From Microbacterium cremeum (GTDB lineage Bacteria > Actinomycetota > Actinomycetes > Actinomycetales > Microbacteriaceae): a DNA stretch of 64,000 bases. The stretch covers positions 2,728,001 through 2,792,000 of the forward strand of contig NZ_CP063812.1 in the NCBI RefSeq assembly GCF_015277855.1, in the 5' to 3' direction. The notes below the pieces were generated by a model that searched no databases, was not told the DNA's origin, and saw nothing but the letters and a program-made list of their open reading frames with translations. Positions 54,889-64,000 of the stretch are shown in pieces. The first letter of the stretch is position 1. Every line of letters begins with the position of its first letter. Position numbers and translations under genes: made by a program.

Positions 54889-55668
54889 TCAGATGCCCTG
54901 CCAGTCCGGCTTGTTGTCGTACGCGTAGCGGTAGTAGTCGGCGCGGGTCAGGCGCGACGCGGCCGCCTCGTCGATGACGACCGTCGCACGTGCGTGGAGC
55001 TGGATCGCCGAGCCCGGCAGCGACGCCGACAGCGGCCCCTCCACAGCACCGGCGACCGCCGGCGCCTTGCCCTCGCCGAACGCCAGCAGCACCAGATGCC
55101 GCGCGCGCAGGATCGTGCCGAGACCCTGCGTGATGCAGTGCATCGGCACGTCGTCGATCGAGTCGAAGAAGCGGGCGTTGTCGCGGCGCGTCTGCTCGGT
55201 GAGGGTCTTGACCCGCGTCTGCGACGCGAACGACGAGCCGGGCTCGTTGAAGCCGATGTGACCGTCGGTGCCGATGCCGAGGATCTGCAGATCGATCCCA
55301 CCCGCATCGAGGATCGCGGCCTCGTACTCCTCACCGTGGTGCTCGATGCCCGCGGTGGACCCGTCCGGCGTGCGGATGAGCGCCCGATCGAGCCCGAGCG
55401 GCTCGACCACCTCGCGCGTGATCACCGAACGGTAGCTCTCGGGATGCGCCGGATCGATGCCGACGTACTCGTCCAGCGCGAACCCGCGGACCCGCGACAC
55501 GTCGACGCCCTCGAGCCGCGGACGCAGCGCCTCGTACACCGGCAGCGGGGTGGACCCGGTCGCGAGGCCGAGGACCGTCTCGGGGTTCTCGCGGATGAGC
55601 CCCGCGATGTGGTCGGCGACGAGCGCGCCGGCCGCCTCCTTGTCTGGGACGATGACGATCTCAGCCAC
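54889..55668 (-). CDS. nagB: Glucosamine-6-phosphate deaminase
   Basis: Converts glucosamine-6-P to fructose-6-P and ammonia. 259 aa, standard length. LGLATGSTPLPVYEAL, FALDEYVG (catalytic Asp at 66) and GIGTDGHIGFNEPGSSF (catalytic His) are conserved, as is LVLLAFGEGKA. GTG start at 55668, eight bases after the ROK kinase stop. Last gene of the amino-sugar operon. Confidence 0.96.
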   Translation of the reverse strand: MAEIVIVPDKEAAGALVADHIAGLIRENPETVLGLATGSTPLPVYEALRPRLEGVDVSRVRGFALDEYVGIDPAHPESYRSVITREVVEPLGLDRALIRTPDGSTAGIEHHGEEYEAAILDAGGIDLQILGIGTDGHIGFNEPGSSFASQTRVKTLTEQTRRDNARFFDSIDDVPMHCITQGLGTILRARHLVLLAFGEGKAPAVAGAVEGPLSASLPGSAIQLHARATVVIDEAAASRLTRADYYRYAYDNKPDWQGI

Positions 55669-55676
55669 GGAACTTC

Positions 55677-56627
55677 TCAACCATGAATCAGGGCCTCCTG
55701 GGTGTCGTGCCTCGCATCGCCCGCGGCGCCGACGAGGGCGGCGCCGAGAGCGGCCGCCGGCGAACCCGGCGGAAGCAGCTCGGCCCGCTCGCGCAGGCGC
55801 AGCGAGCGCATGAACGGGGATGCCTCGGCGCTGGCCGACAGCTCGGCTGCGACATCCGTCATCAGCCGATCGCCCAGAGCCGTCACGCCCCCTCCGAGCA
55901 CCACGATATCGACGTCGGCGGTGAGCACCAGCACCCTGATCGCAGCGGCCACCCCGCGGGCGAGGCCCGCGCGCAGCTGGATCGCCGAAGGCTCGCCCGC
56001 GTCGGCGGCGTCGAACACATCGCGCACCGGCAGGGCGCTGCGACGCGCCCAGTGCTCGGCGATCGCGCCGCCGCCGGCGAACGCCTCGATGCAGCCCCGC
56101 TGCCCGCAGCGGCACAGTGGTCCGTTCGGGTCGACCGAGATGTGCCCGACCTCCCCTGCGGTGCCGCGGGCGCCGCGCCACAGCACGCCGTCCGAGACGA
56201 TGCCGGCGGCGATGCCCGTGCCGAGATTGAGGTATGCCATCGATCGCGGGGGGCGCGCGGCGCCGCTCAGCAGCGCGTACGCACCGAGGGCTGCCGCCTT
56301 CACGTCGTTCTCGATCCGCACCGGCACGCCCAGACGCGGCTCGAGCGCTGCGACCAGGTCGAGCTCCTCGACACCCAGGTTCACGGCATGGACGACGCGG
56401 CCGCTGCCGGCCTCGATCTGGCCGGGGATGCCGACGCCCACCGACCGCACGAGCGCGAGGTCGACTCCCGCCTCGGTGCCGAGCGCCCGGACCGCCTCGA
56501 CGATCGTGCGGGTCACGGCATCCGGTCCCCATCCGGTCGGGATGCGGACCCGCCCGACGACGCGCAGGTCGCCGTCCACCGCGACGGCCTCGATCTTCGT
56601 GCCGCCGACATCGAGCCCGACCTTCAT
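55677..56627 (-). CDS. ROK-family sugar kinase (GlcNAc kinase likely)
   Basis: 316 aa without an HTH domain. Phosphate-binding DVGGTK at 6-11, LGTGIAAGIV, and the ROK zinc/signature GEVGHISVDPNGPLCRCGQRGCIEAFAGGGA. ROK kinases of this kind phosphorylate glucose, GlcNAc or ManNAc; neighbours nagB, nagA and a sugar importer favour GlcNAc. ATG at 56627 with GGGAGG upstream. Confidence 0.88.
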   Translation of the reverse strand: MKVGLDVGGTKIEAVAVDGDLRVVGRVRIPTGWGPDAVTRTIVEAVRALGTEAGVDLALVRSVGVGIPGQIEAGSGRVVHAVNLGVEELDLVAALEPRLGVPVRIENDVKAAALGAYALLSGAARPPRSMAYLNLGTGIAAGIVSDGVLWRGARGTAGEVGHISVDPNGPLCRCGQRGCIEAFAGGGAIAEHWARRSALPVRDVFDAADAGEPSAIQLRAGLARGVAAAIRVLVLTADVDIVVLGGGVTALGDRLMTDVAAELSASAEASPFMRSLRLRERAELLPPGSPAAALGAALVGAAGDARHDTQEALIHG

Positions 56628-56670
56628 CGGCCGACCTCCCTGTGAGAGGCGGCGGAGTGCAGCACGCGCA

Positions 56671-57510
56671 TCAGCCCTTGACCGCCCCGGCCACCATACC
56701 GCTGGTCATACGGTGCTGGACGATCAGGAAGAACGCGATGACCGGGATCGCCATGATGGTCGAGGCCGCCATCACGACCGCCCAGTCCGTGGCGCTCGTG
56801 GCCTGCACGAACGCGCGCAGCCAGATGGGCAGAGTGAGCGACTCCGGACGCGTCATGATCACCAGGGCGAAGACGAACTCGTTCCACGCCTGGATGAACG
56901 CGAACACGCCGGTCGCGATCAGGCCGGGCGCCAGCAGCGGGAACGTGATGCGCCAGAAGGCCCCGGAGCGACTGCATCCGTCGATCATCGCCGCTTCTTC
57001 GAGGTCGGCGGGCACGCCGTTGACGAAGCCGCGCAGCGACCACATCGCGAACGGCAGCACGAGTGCGATGTTCACGAAGCTGAGCCCGATGATCGTGTTC
57101 AGCAGGTGCCAGCCGTCGAGCACCCGGAAGACCGAGACGATCATCGCCTCGGCCGGGATCATCTGCAGCACGAGGATGGCGATGATCAGGGCCTTGCGGG
57201 ACCGGAAGCGGTAGCGCGACACCGCGACCGCGCCGAGGAACCCGAAGCAGAGGCCCGCCACGAGCGTGATGCCCGTGACCGCGAGCGAGTTGAGCAGCGC
57301 CGTCGCCAGCCCGTCGTTGAGGGCGTCTCCGTAGTTGCTCAGCGTGAACTCGTCGGGCCACCAGTGCGGGGTGGGCGTCTGCACGGCCGATGCCGGAAGC
57401 AGCGACGTGTTGACCATCCAGTAGACGGGGAACAGGGATGCCGCGATGACGACGAGCGCGGTGACGTTGAGGAGGACCCTCGAGGCGAGACGCCGAGGAC
57501 GCGCGTTCAT
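56671..57510 (-). CDS. Sugar ABC importer permease (MalG type)
   Basis: 279 aa, six membrane helices, with the EAA loop DLEEAAMIDGCSRSGAFWRITFPLLAPGL that contacts the ATPase. Begins after a short basic tail MNARPRRLASR. ATG overlaps the preceding permease stop (ATGA), AGGAGGAATC upstream. With its partner it resembles the DasC/NgcG permeases for chitobiose or GlcNAc. No ATPase gene in the operon, so a shared MsiK-type ATPase is expected (known for actinobacteria). Confidence 0.92.
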   Translation of the reverse strand: MNARPRRLASRVLLNVTALVVIAASLFPVYWMVNTSLLPASAVQTPTPHWWPDEFTLSNYGDALNDGLATALLNSLAVTGITLVAGLCFGFLGAVAVSRYRFRSRKALIIAILVLQMIPAEAMIVSVFRVLDGWHLLNTIIGLSFVNIALVLPFAMWSLRGFVNGVPADLEEAAMIDGCSRSGAFWRITFPLLAPGLIATGVFAFIQAWNEFVFALVIMTRPESLTLPIWLRAFVQATSATDWAVVMAASTIMAIPVIAFFLIVQHRMTSGMVAGAVKG

Positions 57511-58475
57511 GATTCCTCCTGCTTGAGCATGGCGCGGATCCAGTACCCCGACACCGCGAGAAGGATCACCACGAGGATGACGGAGATCGCGCCGCCGGCG
57601 CCCAGATCGCCCGACGCCATCGAGACGGAGTAGATGTAGACGCCGATCGTGTTGGTGTCGGCGCGGATGCCGCCGATCGACTGCAGCGCGTAGATCTGCG
57701 CGAAGACCTTGAGGTCCCAGATGACCTGCAGGATCAGGAGCACCAGCAGGATCGAGCGGAGGTACGGCATGACGATGAGGCGGAAGCGCGCGAACCCTCC
57801 GGCGCCGTCGAGCGACGCCGCCTCCAGCACCTCGTCGGGCACCTGGGTGAGCGCGGCATAGGTGCTGAACGCCACGAACGGCACGGCACCCCACGTGATG
57901 ATGATCGCGGCGACCGCGTAGAAGCTCACCGGGTCGATGAGCCAGCTCTTGCCCATCCAGTTCTCGCCGGTGAGCTGGGTGAGCACCCAGTTGACCAGGC
58001 CGTAGTCGGAGTCGAAGATCCAGCCCCACACGATCGTGGCGGTGAGGGCCGGCATCGCCCACGCCAGGAGCAGCGCGCTCGACAGGGCGGTGCGCATGAC
58101 CTTGCCGAGCTTGGTCATCATGACGGCGATCGCCACGCCGAGCACCATGGTGGCGATGACGCTCACGACGCAGAGCGCGACGCTGCGGACGAGGACCGCC
58201 CAGAACTCTGCATCGGTGAGCACGTCGATGTAGTTGCCGAGGCCGATGAACTCGGGCGGCGCGCCGAAGATCTGGGCGCGCCCGAACTCCTGGAAGGACA
58301 TGATCACCAGCTGCACGAGCGGCCAGCCGATGAACACCACCAGCATGATCAGCGCGGGGGCGAGCAGGCCCAGCGGCGCCCACGAGATGCGGCGCTTGCG
58401 GGGCGGGGTCTCGGGCTCGGGCGCCGGCGGCGAAGATGAGGGCGCAGCGGACGCCTGAGCGGGGATGGTCGTCAT
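57507..58475 (-). CDS. Sugar ABC importer permease (MalF type)
   Basis: 322 aa: a ~40-residue Pro/Ser-rich cytoplasmic arm, then six helices and EAA loop EVLEAASLDGAGGFARFRLIVMPYL. ATG at 58475 with AGGAGG upstream; 85 bp after the binding-protein gene, the gap holding a hairpin. Confidence 0.92.
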   Translation of the reverse strand: MTTIPAQASAAPSSSPPAPEPETPPRKRRISWAPLGLLAPALIMLVVFIGWPLVQLVIMSFQEFGRAQIFGAPPEFIGLGNYIDVLTDAEFWAVLVRSVALCVVSVIATMVLGVAIAVMMTKLGKVMRTALSSALLLAWAMPALTATIVWGWIFDSDYGLVNWVLTQLTGENWMGKSWLIDPVSFYAVAAIIITWGAVPFVAFSTYAALTQVPDEVLEAASLDGAGGFARFRLIVMPYLRSILLVLLILQVIWDLKVFAQIYALQSIGGIRADTNTIGVYIYSVSMASGDLGAGGAISVILVVILLAVSGYWIRAMLKQEES

Positions 58476-58519
58476 GGCACGCCTCCTAACACGATTGTGA
58501 CGTTTGCGGTCGGGCATGG

Positions 58520-58552
58520 GACGGGGTGCCCCGCAGCGCGGAGCACCCCGTC
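58520..58552 (-). terminator. Intercistronic hairpin after the binding-protein gene
   Basis: Perfect 10-bp stem GACGGGGTGC with a 13-nt loop, eight bases after the binding-protein stop. Such hairpins commonly keep binding protein in excess over permeases. Confidence 0.65.
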
Positions 58553-58560
58553 GGACGGCA

Positions 58561-59832
58561 TCAGCCGTTGAGGATCGACTCGATCTGCTCGTCGGCGGCC
58601 GCCGCGAGCGCGGCGATATCGCCGCCGTTCGCGATGTTGACGAACAGGTCCTGCATGATGCCCTGTGCCTCGACGTCGGCCCAGTTCGGCGACGCGGGGG
58701 TCAGCTTCGCGTTGGCCGCAGCCTCGGCGATGACGGTCGCGAGCTCGGGCGTGGCCGCCGCGACCTCACCACCGAGCGAGACGAGAGCCGGGACCAGGCC
58801 GTTCTCGGCGAGGATCGTCTGGTACTCGTCGCTCATCATGATCTCGAGCGCGCTCTTGGCGAGGTCGGGGTTCGACGACTTCGCCGCGATGCCGACGTTC
58901 GAGCCGCCGGCGAACACCTGCGCGGCGCCACCGTCCATGCCCGGGAGGGCGAAGTAGCCGGTGGTCTCGGCGACCGCGGTCGGCTGCTGGTCCTCGTCGG
59001 CCACGATCGACCAGTACGCCCAGCTCGGCGCCGAGTACGTCGCGGACTGCTCGGTGCGGAACGGCACCCAGCCGTCGGCCTCGTCGCCGTCCTTCGCGGC
59101 GAGCGATGCCTGGGTCATGAGCTCCTGCACCTGCGCGAGGCCCGCGAGGGACTCGTCGCTGGAGAGCTGCGCGTCCCACTCGTCGCCGTCCTGAACCGCG
59201 ATCTCGCCGCCGTTCTCCCAGATGAAGGGCAGCGCGTTGTACCAGTCCTTGCCCGGGAAGTACACGCCCGAGACACCCGGCAGCGCACCGGTGAGCGCCA
59301 CGCCGTTCGAGACGTACTCGTCGAGCGTCGTCGGCACGGCCACGCCGGCCTGCTCGTACATCGCGGTGTTGTAGAACACCACGCGCGCACCCGAGTAATA
59401 CGGCGCTGCGTAGAAGGTGTCATCCCAGGTGCCGGCCTGCACGAAGCCGGGGAGCAGGTCGTCGCCGCCGAGGTCCTCGTAGATGTCGTCGAGGCTCAGC
59501 AGGGCACCGCTGGACGTGAATGCCGGGGCCTGCGTGTTGCCCATCTCGACGATGTCGGGGCTGTCGTTGGACGACAGGCTCGTGGTGAGCTTGTCGACGA
59601 GACCCGTCCACTGCTGCTCCTCGATGACGAGCGTCGAGCCGGGGTTCTCCTCCTCGAACGTCTCCTTGAGGTAGTCGCGGGCATCCTGCGGCGTGTCGGT
59701 GCCGACCAGCCAGACGCGGATCTCCGCACCCTCGGCGTCGTTCGAGCCCGCGCCATCGCCGCTGCCGCCGCAGCCGGCGAGGAGAAGCGCCGATGCGCCC
59801 AGGAGCGCCACAGCTCCAAGCGTCTTCTTCAT
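58561..59832 (-). CDS. Sugar-binding lipoprotein of ABC importer
   Basis: 423 aa extracellular solute-binding protein, family 1. Signal peptide with lipobox LLLAGCGG (Cys21). The mature part has IRVWLVGTDTPQDARDYLKETFEEENPG, IVEMGNTQAPAFTSSGALLSLD, and late aromatic residues for sugar stacking (APSWAYWS). It feeds the two permeases downstream; GlcNAc or chitobiose is the likely ligand from the nag context. ATG at 59832 with GAGGAAG upstream, 83 bp after the ROK repressor. Confidence 0.93.
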   Translation of the reverse strand: MKKTLGAVALLGASALLLAGCGGSGDGAGSNDAEGAEIRVWLVGTDTPQDARDYLKETFEEENPGSTLVIEEQQWTGLVDKLTTSLSSNDSPDIVEMGNTQAPAFTSSGALLSLDDIYEDLGGDDLLPGFVQAGTWDDTFYAAPYYSGARVVFYNTAMYEQAGVAVPTTLDEYVSNGVALTGALPGVSGVYFPGKDWYNALPFIWENGGEIAVQDGDEWDAQLSSDESLAGLAQVQELMTQASLAAKDGDEADGWVPFRTEQSATYSAPSWAYWSIVADEDQQPTAVAETTGYFALPGMDGGAAQVFAGGSNVGIAAKSSNPDLAKSALEIMMSDEYQTILAENGLVPALVSLGGEVAAATPELATVIAEAAANAKLTPASPNWADVEAQGIMQDLFVNIANGGDIAALAAAADEQIESILNG

Positions 59833-59915
59833 GTGTCTTCCTCTGTGTTCTCTCGGTGTTGGGTGGACCGGGTGGCCCATCCGGGGGGGTGATGCGGGGG
59901 TGCCGCGCGTGCGCG

Positions 59916-61085
59916 CTACGACACCCCGAGTTGTCCCGACAGGACCATGACGGCCGCGCCGCGCAGGACGATGTCCTGGCCTTGCGCTGTCATCCGCACG
60001 CGCACACCGTCGTCGTGAGACGGGGCGAGGGTACGTGCGCGGAGCGTCTCGACAGCCTGATCCGCGAGGGAGCCGCCGAGAAGTTCGGTGGGGCCGGAGA
60101 GCACGATCTCCGACACGTCGAGAGTGCCGACGACCGGGGCGAGGGCGATGCCGAGCCGCTCCCCCGCATCCCGCAGCACGCCCTCGCGGGCCGCGGCGTC
60201 GGATGCCTCGGCGAGGCGCGACGTCAGCGAGGGCACCGACAGCCAGGCCTCGAGGCATCCCACCTTGCCGCACGCGCACGGCGGACCGCCGTCGGTGCCG
60301 ACCGTGACATGGCCGATCTCACCGGCGGCGAATCTGCTGCCACGCATCGGCTGCCCGGCCAGGAGCAGGCCCGAGCCGACGCCTCGACCGACCTTGACGA
60401 GCAGGACGTCGTCGGGGGCGCCGCCGAACGTGTACTCGGCGAGGACCGCCGCGTTGGCGTCGTTGGCGACGAGGACCGGCAGGTCGAGGGCCTGGCGCAG
60501 CGCCGTCTCGAGGTCGAAGCCGGCCCAGCCGAAGTTCGGCGCGGTGACGATGACGCCGTGGTCGTCGACGACGCCGGGCGTTCCCACCCCGATGCCGAGC
60601 ACGGGGGCGTGCGAGTCCGCGACGAGGGCACGCGCCAGCTCGACGACCGTCGCGACGAGTTCGTCGGCGCCGGGGAGTTCGACCTCACGCCGCGCGACGA
60701 TGTCGCCGTCGAGGGTCAGCACGGCGCCGATGAAGGTGTCACTGCCCGACAGGTCGAGACCGACGATGCGGTGACCGCTCCGGTCGAGATCGACGAGGAT
60801 CGCGGGCTTGCCGGGCCCGGAGGCCTCGCGGACCCCGATCTCGGCGACGAATCCGTCGGCGATCAGCTCGGCGACCAGGTCGGAGATCGTGACGCGGGTC
60901 AGCCCGGTCTCGCGCGAGAGGTCGGCACGGCTCATGGCACCCTGGTGGAACAGGGTCTGCAGCAGCAGAGCGCGGTTGTGCCCGCGCGCATGCTCCGGAA
61001 GGACCTTGGCGCCCTGGCGGAGCGTGCGGCCAGGGGCGAAGGCTCGGGCGGTCGCCGTGGAGGTCTGCGGCGCATCGATGGGCAT
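59916..61085 (-). CDS. ROK-family transcriptional repressor (NagC/XylR type)
   Basis: 389 aa. N-terminal winged HTH (about 30-95, NRALLLQTLFHQGAMSRADL, SRETGLTRVTISDLVAELI) joined to a ROK sugar-binding fold with GEIGHVTVGTDGGPPCACGKVGCLEAWLS (zinc cysteines present). The kinase active-site is degenerate, so it binds rather than phosphorylates the sugar. A 27-bp palindrome touches its ATG, indicating autoregulation of this repressor-importer-kinase-nagB operon. Confidence 0.92.
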   Translation of the reverse strand: MPIDAPQTSTATARAFAPGRTLRQGAKVLPEHARGHNRALLLQTLFHQGAMSRADLSRETGLTRVTISDLVAELIADGFVAEIGVREASGPGKPAILVDLDRSGHRIVGLDLSGSDTFIGAVLTLDGDIVARREVELPGADELVATVVELARALVADSHAPVLGIGVGTPGVVDDHGVIVTAPNFGWAGFDLETALRQALDLPVLVANDANAAVLAEYTFGGAPDDVLLVKVGRGVGSGLLLAGQPMRGSRFAAGEIGHVTVGTDGGPPCACGKVGCLEAWLSVPSLTSRLAEASDAAAREGVLRDAGERLGIALAPVVGTLDVSEIVLSGPTELLGGSLADQAVETLRARTLAPSHDDGVRVRMTAQGQDIVLRGAAVMVLSGQLGVS

Positions 61086-61112
61086 GTTTGTTAGTAGACC
61101 TTACGAACAAAC
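61086..61112 (-). promoter_or_regulatory. Operator of the ROK repressor operon
   Basis: 27-bp palindrome with outer arms GTTTGTT and AACAAAC (perfect) and inner AGTAG / CTTAC, ending immediately before the ATG of the repressor. A possible -10, TAAGGT, lies inside it. A further half-site TTTACGAAC is at 61148-61156. Compare 47135-47153. Confidence 0.75.
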
Positions 61113-61312
61113 AAATTGCAAGCCGTTTCATCCGTATCGCGTGAGAACTTTACGAACCTGTGACAATCGCCGGCCCTACAGTGGAGACCTGGGTCAGCAG
61201 GCGCGCACATTCCGGGCGTGACCGGCGCTTCGCGTGATCAGCCTGTAACCCAACCCTCAGACTGCGTCCTCTACCATGGTCTGAGCGTTGATCACAGTCG
61301 GGGGGTGAAAGC

Positions 61313-63457
61313 GTGACGGATCTGGCGACCGAGCCACACGCCGACAAGTCTGAGGACGAGCCGGCCATCGGCGATTCCGTCGACCCCGCGCACGACGATC
61401 TCGATCTGGATGCCGACGACCTCGAGCACCTCGACGACACCGTCGAGGACGAGCCCGAGGTCGAGGACGAGCCCGAGGTCGCCGACGAGCCCGAGGACTC
61501 CGCCGAGGCCGAACCCGCCCACGACTCCGATGCCGCCGAGGCTCACGACGAGCACGAGGACGCTTCGACGGAGGAGGTGGCGGAGGAGGTCGCCGGCGAC
61601 GACACGGTGGACGCGGATGACACTGACGCCGTCGACGCGGAGGAAACCGTCGACGCGGAGGACGAGGCCGATCTCGAGCCCGCGGCTGCCGATGTGGATG
61701 ACGCTCACGCCGAGACCGCCAACGAGGACGCCGAGACCGCCGACGAGGACGACGCTGACGCCGAGCCCGTGGAGGCCGTCGATGCGGAGGTCGCAGAGCC
61801 CGTCGAGACCGTCGACGAGGCATCCGCTGCCGAACCCGTCGACGCGGAGGTCGCCGAGGCCGAGTCCGTCGACGCCGAGCACCTCGAGGACGAGGGCGAG
61901 GCATCCGTCGTCGAGTTCGACGCCGGCGCTCCCCCTGCGGTCGTCGCCCCCGTCGATGACGCTCCCACCGTGGTCACCCCGGCGCCCGGCACAGCGCCCA
62001 CCGCTCTGGTGGCAGCGACGGCCACCGCGACCCTCTCCCCCGCCACCGAGACGGCACCGACGGATGCCGCCACTCCCGTCTACGCGTGGGCCGACCCCGA
62101 GCCGAAGCCGAAGAAGAAGCGCACGGGATTGTGGATCGGCGCGGCGGCAGCTGTCGCAACCGTCGGCCTCGTGGCCGCGTCGCTCATCCTGATCGCCCCC
62201 GGGACCTCGGTCGCCGGCGTGCCGGTCGGGTGGCTCACGCCGGGCGCCGCCGCCGACGCGATCAACCAGCGCCTCGCCGAGACGACGGTCGTCATCGTGG
62301 GCGAGGAGGGCGAGGTCGAGGTCACCGGGGCCGAGCTGGGCGCGACCGTCGACGCCAAGGCCCTCGCGGATGCGGCCTTCGCCGAGCACCCGATGTGGAA
62401 TCCCACCGCGTGGTTCGCCCCGCCCGCCGACGCCGCCGTCGAGCTCGACCCGGCAGCCGCGACCGAGGCACTGCGCGCCGTGATGCCCGAGGTCTACACC
62501 GACCCGGTCGACGCCGTCATCACCTTCGACCCCGCGTCGGCCTCGTACGTCGCGACGCCTGCGACGCTCGGCACAGGCATCGACGTGGCCACCGTCCAGT
62601 CCGCGCTGCAGGACGCCTTCGACGCAGGGCAGACCAGCGTCGAGATCGATCCCGTGATCGCCGACGTCCCGGCGGGAATCCCCACCGAGGCGGCGGATGC
62701 GACCGTCTCGCAGCTGAACAGCATGCTCGACACCGTCGGCTTCTACGTCGGCGAGGAACGCACCGTACCGGTCGACCGGGCGGCCGCAGCATCCTGGCTC
62801 ACCGTGTCACCGGGTGAGGGCGAGTTCGAGATCACCGCCGACTCCGCGGCGATCCAGTCGGTCGTCGACACCCTCGCGCCCGCCGTCAACCGCGCCCCCG
62901 AGAACGCGCGCGTCATCACCGACACCGCGGGCAAGGTGCTGCGCGAGGAGGCCGCCGGCCAGAGCGGACGCGAGCTCGGCGACACCTCCGACATCGCCTC
63001 CGACTTCGCCGCCCAGCTCGCGGACGGCAACGCGGTCTACGAGCTCCCGGTCGCCGAGGTGCCGGTGGAGACCGTCGCGCTCGCCCGCCGTATCGAGGTC
63101 GACCTGGGTGCCCAGCGCACGTACCTGTTCGAGAACGGCAACGTCGTGCAGTCGTACGCGATCTCGTCAGGGCTTCCGGGCACGCCGACGCCCACGGGGA
63201 GCTTCCGCGTGTACGCACACACTGCCGTGCAGGACCTGGGTGCGCTGTGCTACGACCCCACTCGCACTGACAGCTATTGCACCAAGGGCGTGAAGTGGCT
63301 CACGTGGTTCGCCCCCGACATCGCTTTCCACGCCACGTACTGGCACAACAACTTCGGCAACCGCATGAGCCACGGCTGCGTCAACATGCCCACCGACGTC
63401 GCCGAGTTCGTCTACCGCTGGGCCCCCGTCGGAACCGAGGTCTGGGTCCACAGCTGA
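61313..63457 (+). CDS. L,D-transpeptidase with long acidic cytoplasmic arm
   Basis: 714 aa. Residues 1-~205 are extremely acidic (Asp/Glu/Ala with DEPEVEDEPEV-type repeats) with almost no Arg or Lys; then a Thr/Pro/Ala segment, KPKKKR and one transmembrane helix (~272-294). Outside, a VanW/PG_binding_4-like region (~300-560) with two PVDAVITFDP-type modules leads to a YkuD catalytic domain (~590-714) with HATYWHNNFGNRMSHGCVNM (His and catalytic Cys689). It would form 3-3 crosslinks in peptidoglycan. GTG at 61313 with GGGGGTGAAAG upstream and TACCAT -10 at 61272. The acidic arm is the unusual part. Confidence 0.93.
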   Translation: MTDLATEPHADKSEDEPAIGDSVDPAHDDLDLDADDLEHLDDTVEDEPEVEDEPEVADEPEDSAEAEPAHDSDAAEAHDEHEDASTEEVAEEVAGDDTVDADDTDAVDAEETVDAEDEADLEPAAADVDDAHAETANEDAETADEDDADAEPVEAVDAEVAEPVETVDEASAAEPVDAEVAEAESVDAEHLEDEGEASVVEFDAGAPPAVVAPVDDAPTVVTPAPGTAPTALVAATATATLSPATETAPTDAATPVYAWADPEPKPKKKRTGLWIGAAAAVATVGLVAASLILIAPGTSVAGVPVGWLTPGAAADAINQRLAETTVVIVGEEGEVEVTGAELGATVDAKALADAAFAEHPMWNPTAWFAPPADAAVELDPAAATEALRAVMPEVYTDPVDAVITFDPASASYVATPATLGTGIDVATVQSALQDAFDAGQTSVEIDPVIADVPAGIPTEAADATVSQLNSMLDTVGFYVGEERTVPVDRAAAASWLTVSPGEGEFEITADSAAIQSVVDTLAPAVNRAPENARVITDTAGKVLREEAAGQSGRELGDTSDIASDFAAQLADGNAVYELPVAEVPVETVALARRIEVDLGAQRTYLFENGNVVQSYAISSGLPGTPTPTGSFRVYAHTAVQDLGALCYDPTRTDSYCTKGVKWLTWFAPDIAFHATYWHNNFGNRMSHGCVNMPTDVAEFVYRWAPVGTEVWVHS

Positions 63458-63476
63458 CGCGTGTCGAACAGAAGAT

Positions 63477-63507
63477 GAGCGGATGCCCCGACCCGGGGCA
63501 TCCGCTC
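63477..63507. terminator. Bidirectional terminator (GGATGCCCC hairpin)
   Basis: Perfect 14-bp stem GAGCGGATGCCCCG with a 3-nt loop followed by CTTCGCTCTTG, between convergent genes ending at 63457 and 63528. Confidence 0.85.
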
Positions 63508-63527
63508 TCTTCGCTCTTGTGGGCTGA

Positions 63528-64000
<473 letters not shown>

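Noticed and set aside
61257..62389. Gly/Val-rich or Arg/Pro-rich minus-strand frames opposite the acidic transpeptidase arm
   Set aside because: Complement of Asp/Glu/Ala codons automatically gives such frames; not independent genes.

Overview
The window is about 70% GC and densely coded, with short intergenic gaps, many 4-base ATGA/GTGA stop-start overlaps, frequent GTG starts, leaderless-type promoters (TANNNT box 6-8 nt before the start codon) and abundant GGATGCC/GGCATCC words. Together with gene content (monomeric NADP isocitrate dehydrogenase, GTP-dependent PEP carboxykinase, a RamB-type regulator, Brevibacterium-type homoprotocatechuate dioxygenase) this points to a chromosomal segment of a Gram-positive actinobacterium, most likely Microbacteriaceae and probably Microbacterium. 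The genus is an inference. I see no tRNA, rRNA, CRISPR array, prophage or transposase gene.

Layout. 1-2.2 kb: glpD-glpK glycerol use (glpK cut by the left edge). 2.3-6.1 kb: FMN riboswitch and the ribD-ribE-ribBA-ribH riboflavin operon. 6.2-11.7 kb: a small membrane protein, a three-gene ABC-2 exporter, and a small HTH protein with its own double operator followed by a fused ABC exporter. 12-15.5 kb: pckG divergent from a RamB-like regulator. 15.5-20.1 kb: repeat cluster, AlkZ-like glycosylase, two convergent genes fused tail to tail by a deletion, a DUF1990 protein and succinate-semialdehyde dehydrogenase. 20.3-26 kb: aromatic-ring monooxygenase with divergent IclR regulator, a NIPSNAP-like protein and a thiamine-diphosphate enzyme, then a 145-bp tandem repeat array.

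26-35 kb is a phenylacetate (paa) catabolic block: paaABCDE-G, paaR, paaZ, paaF and paaI, with two matching operators. 35-43.8 kb is a homoprotocatechuate meta-cleavage block: MFS importer, a fused FAH-RraA enzyme, GntR regulator, HpaE, HpaD, HpaH and HpaI. HpaI yields pyruvate and succinate semialdehyde, and the latter can be oxidised by the dehydrogenase at 18.7 kb. paaK, paaH, paaJ, hpaBC and a free-standing hpaF are not in the window.

44-47.1 kb: a membrane protein, folD and glyA, with a ZTP riboswitch in front of glyA. 47.1-61.1 kb is an amino-sugar regulon interrupted by other genes: secreted GH20 hexosaminidase and nagA on the plus strand, and a ROK repressor, sugar ABC importer, ROK kinase and nagB on the minus strand. 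Similar operators lie before the hexosaminidase and the ROK repressor. Between them sit a membrane-anchored ECF sigma factor, a DUF2568 protein and a FAD oxidase. 61.3-64 kb: an L,D-transpeptidase with a very acidic cytoplasmic arm, and the 3' part of icd.

The least ordinary content is the repeat landscape. Two unrelated families of long palindromic elements sit mainly between convergent genes, one amplified into a 4-unit 145-bp tandem array, and further palindromes lie inside the FAH-RraA reading frame. Other items worth a second look are the FAH-RraA fusion, the tail-to-tail gene fusion at 17.6 kb, the HTH double operator at 9.35 kb and the riboswitch-controlled glyA.
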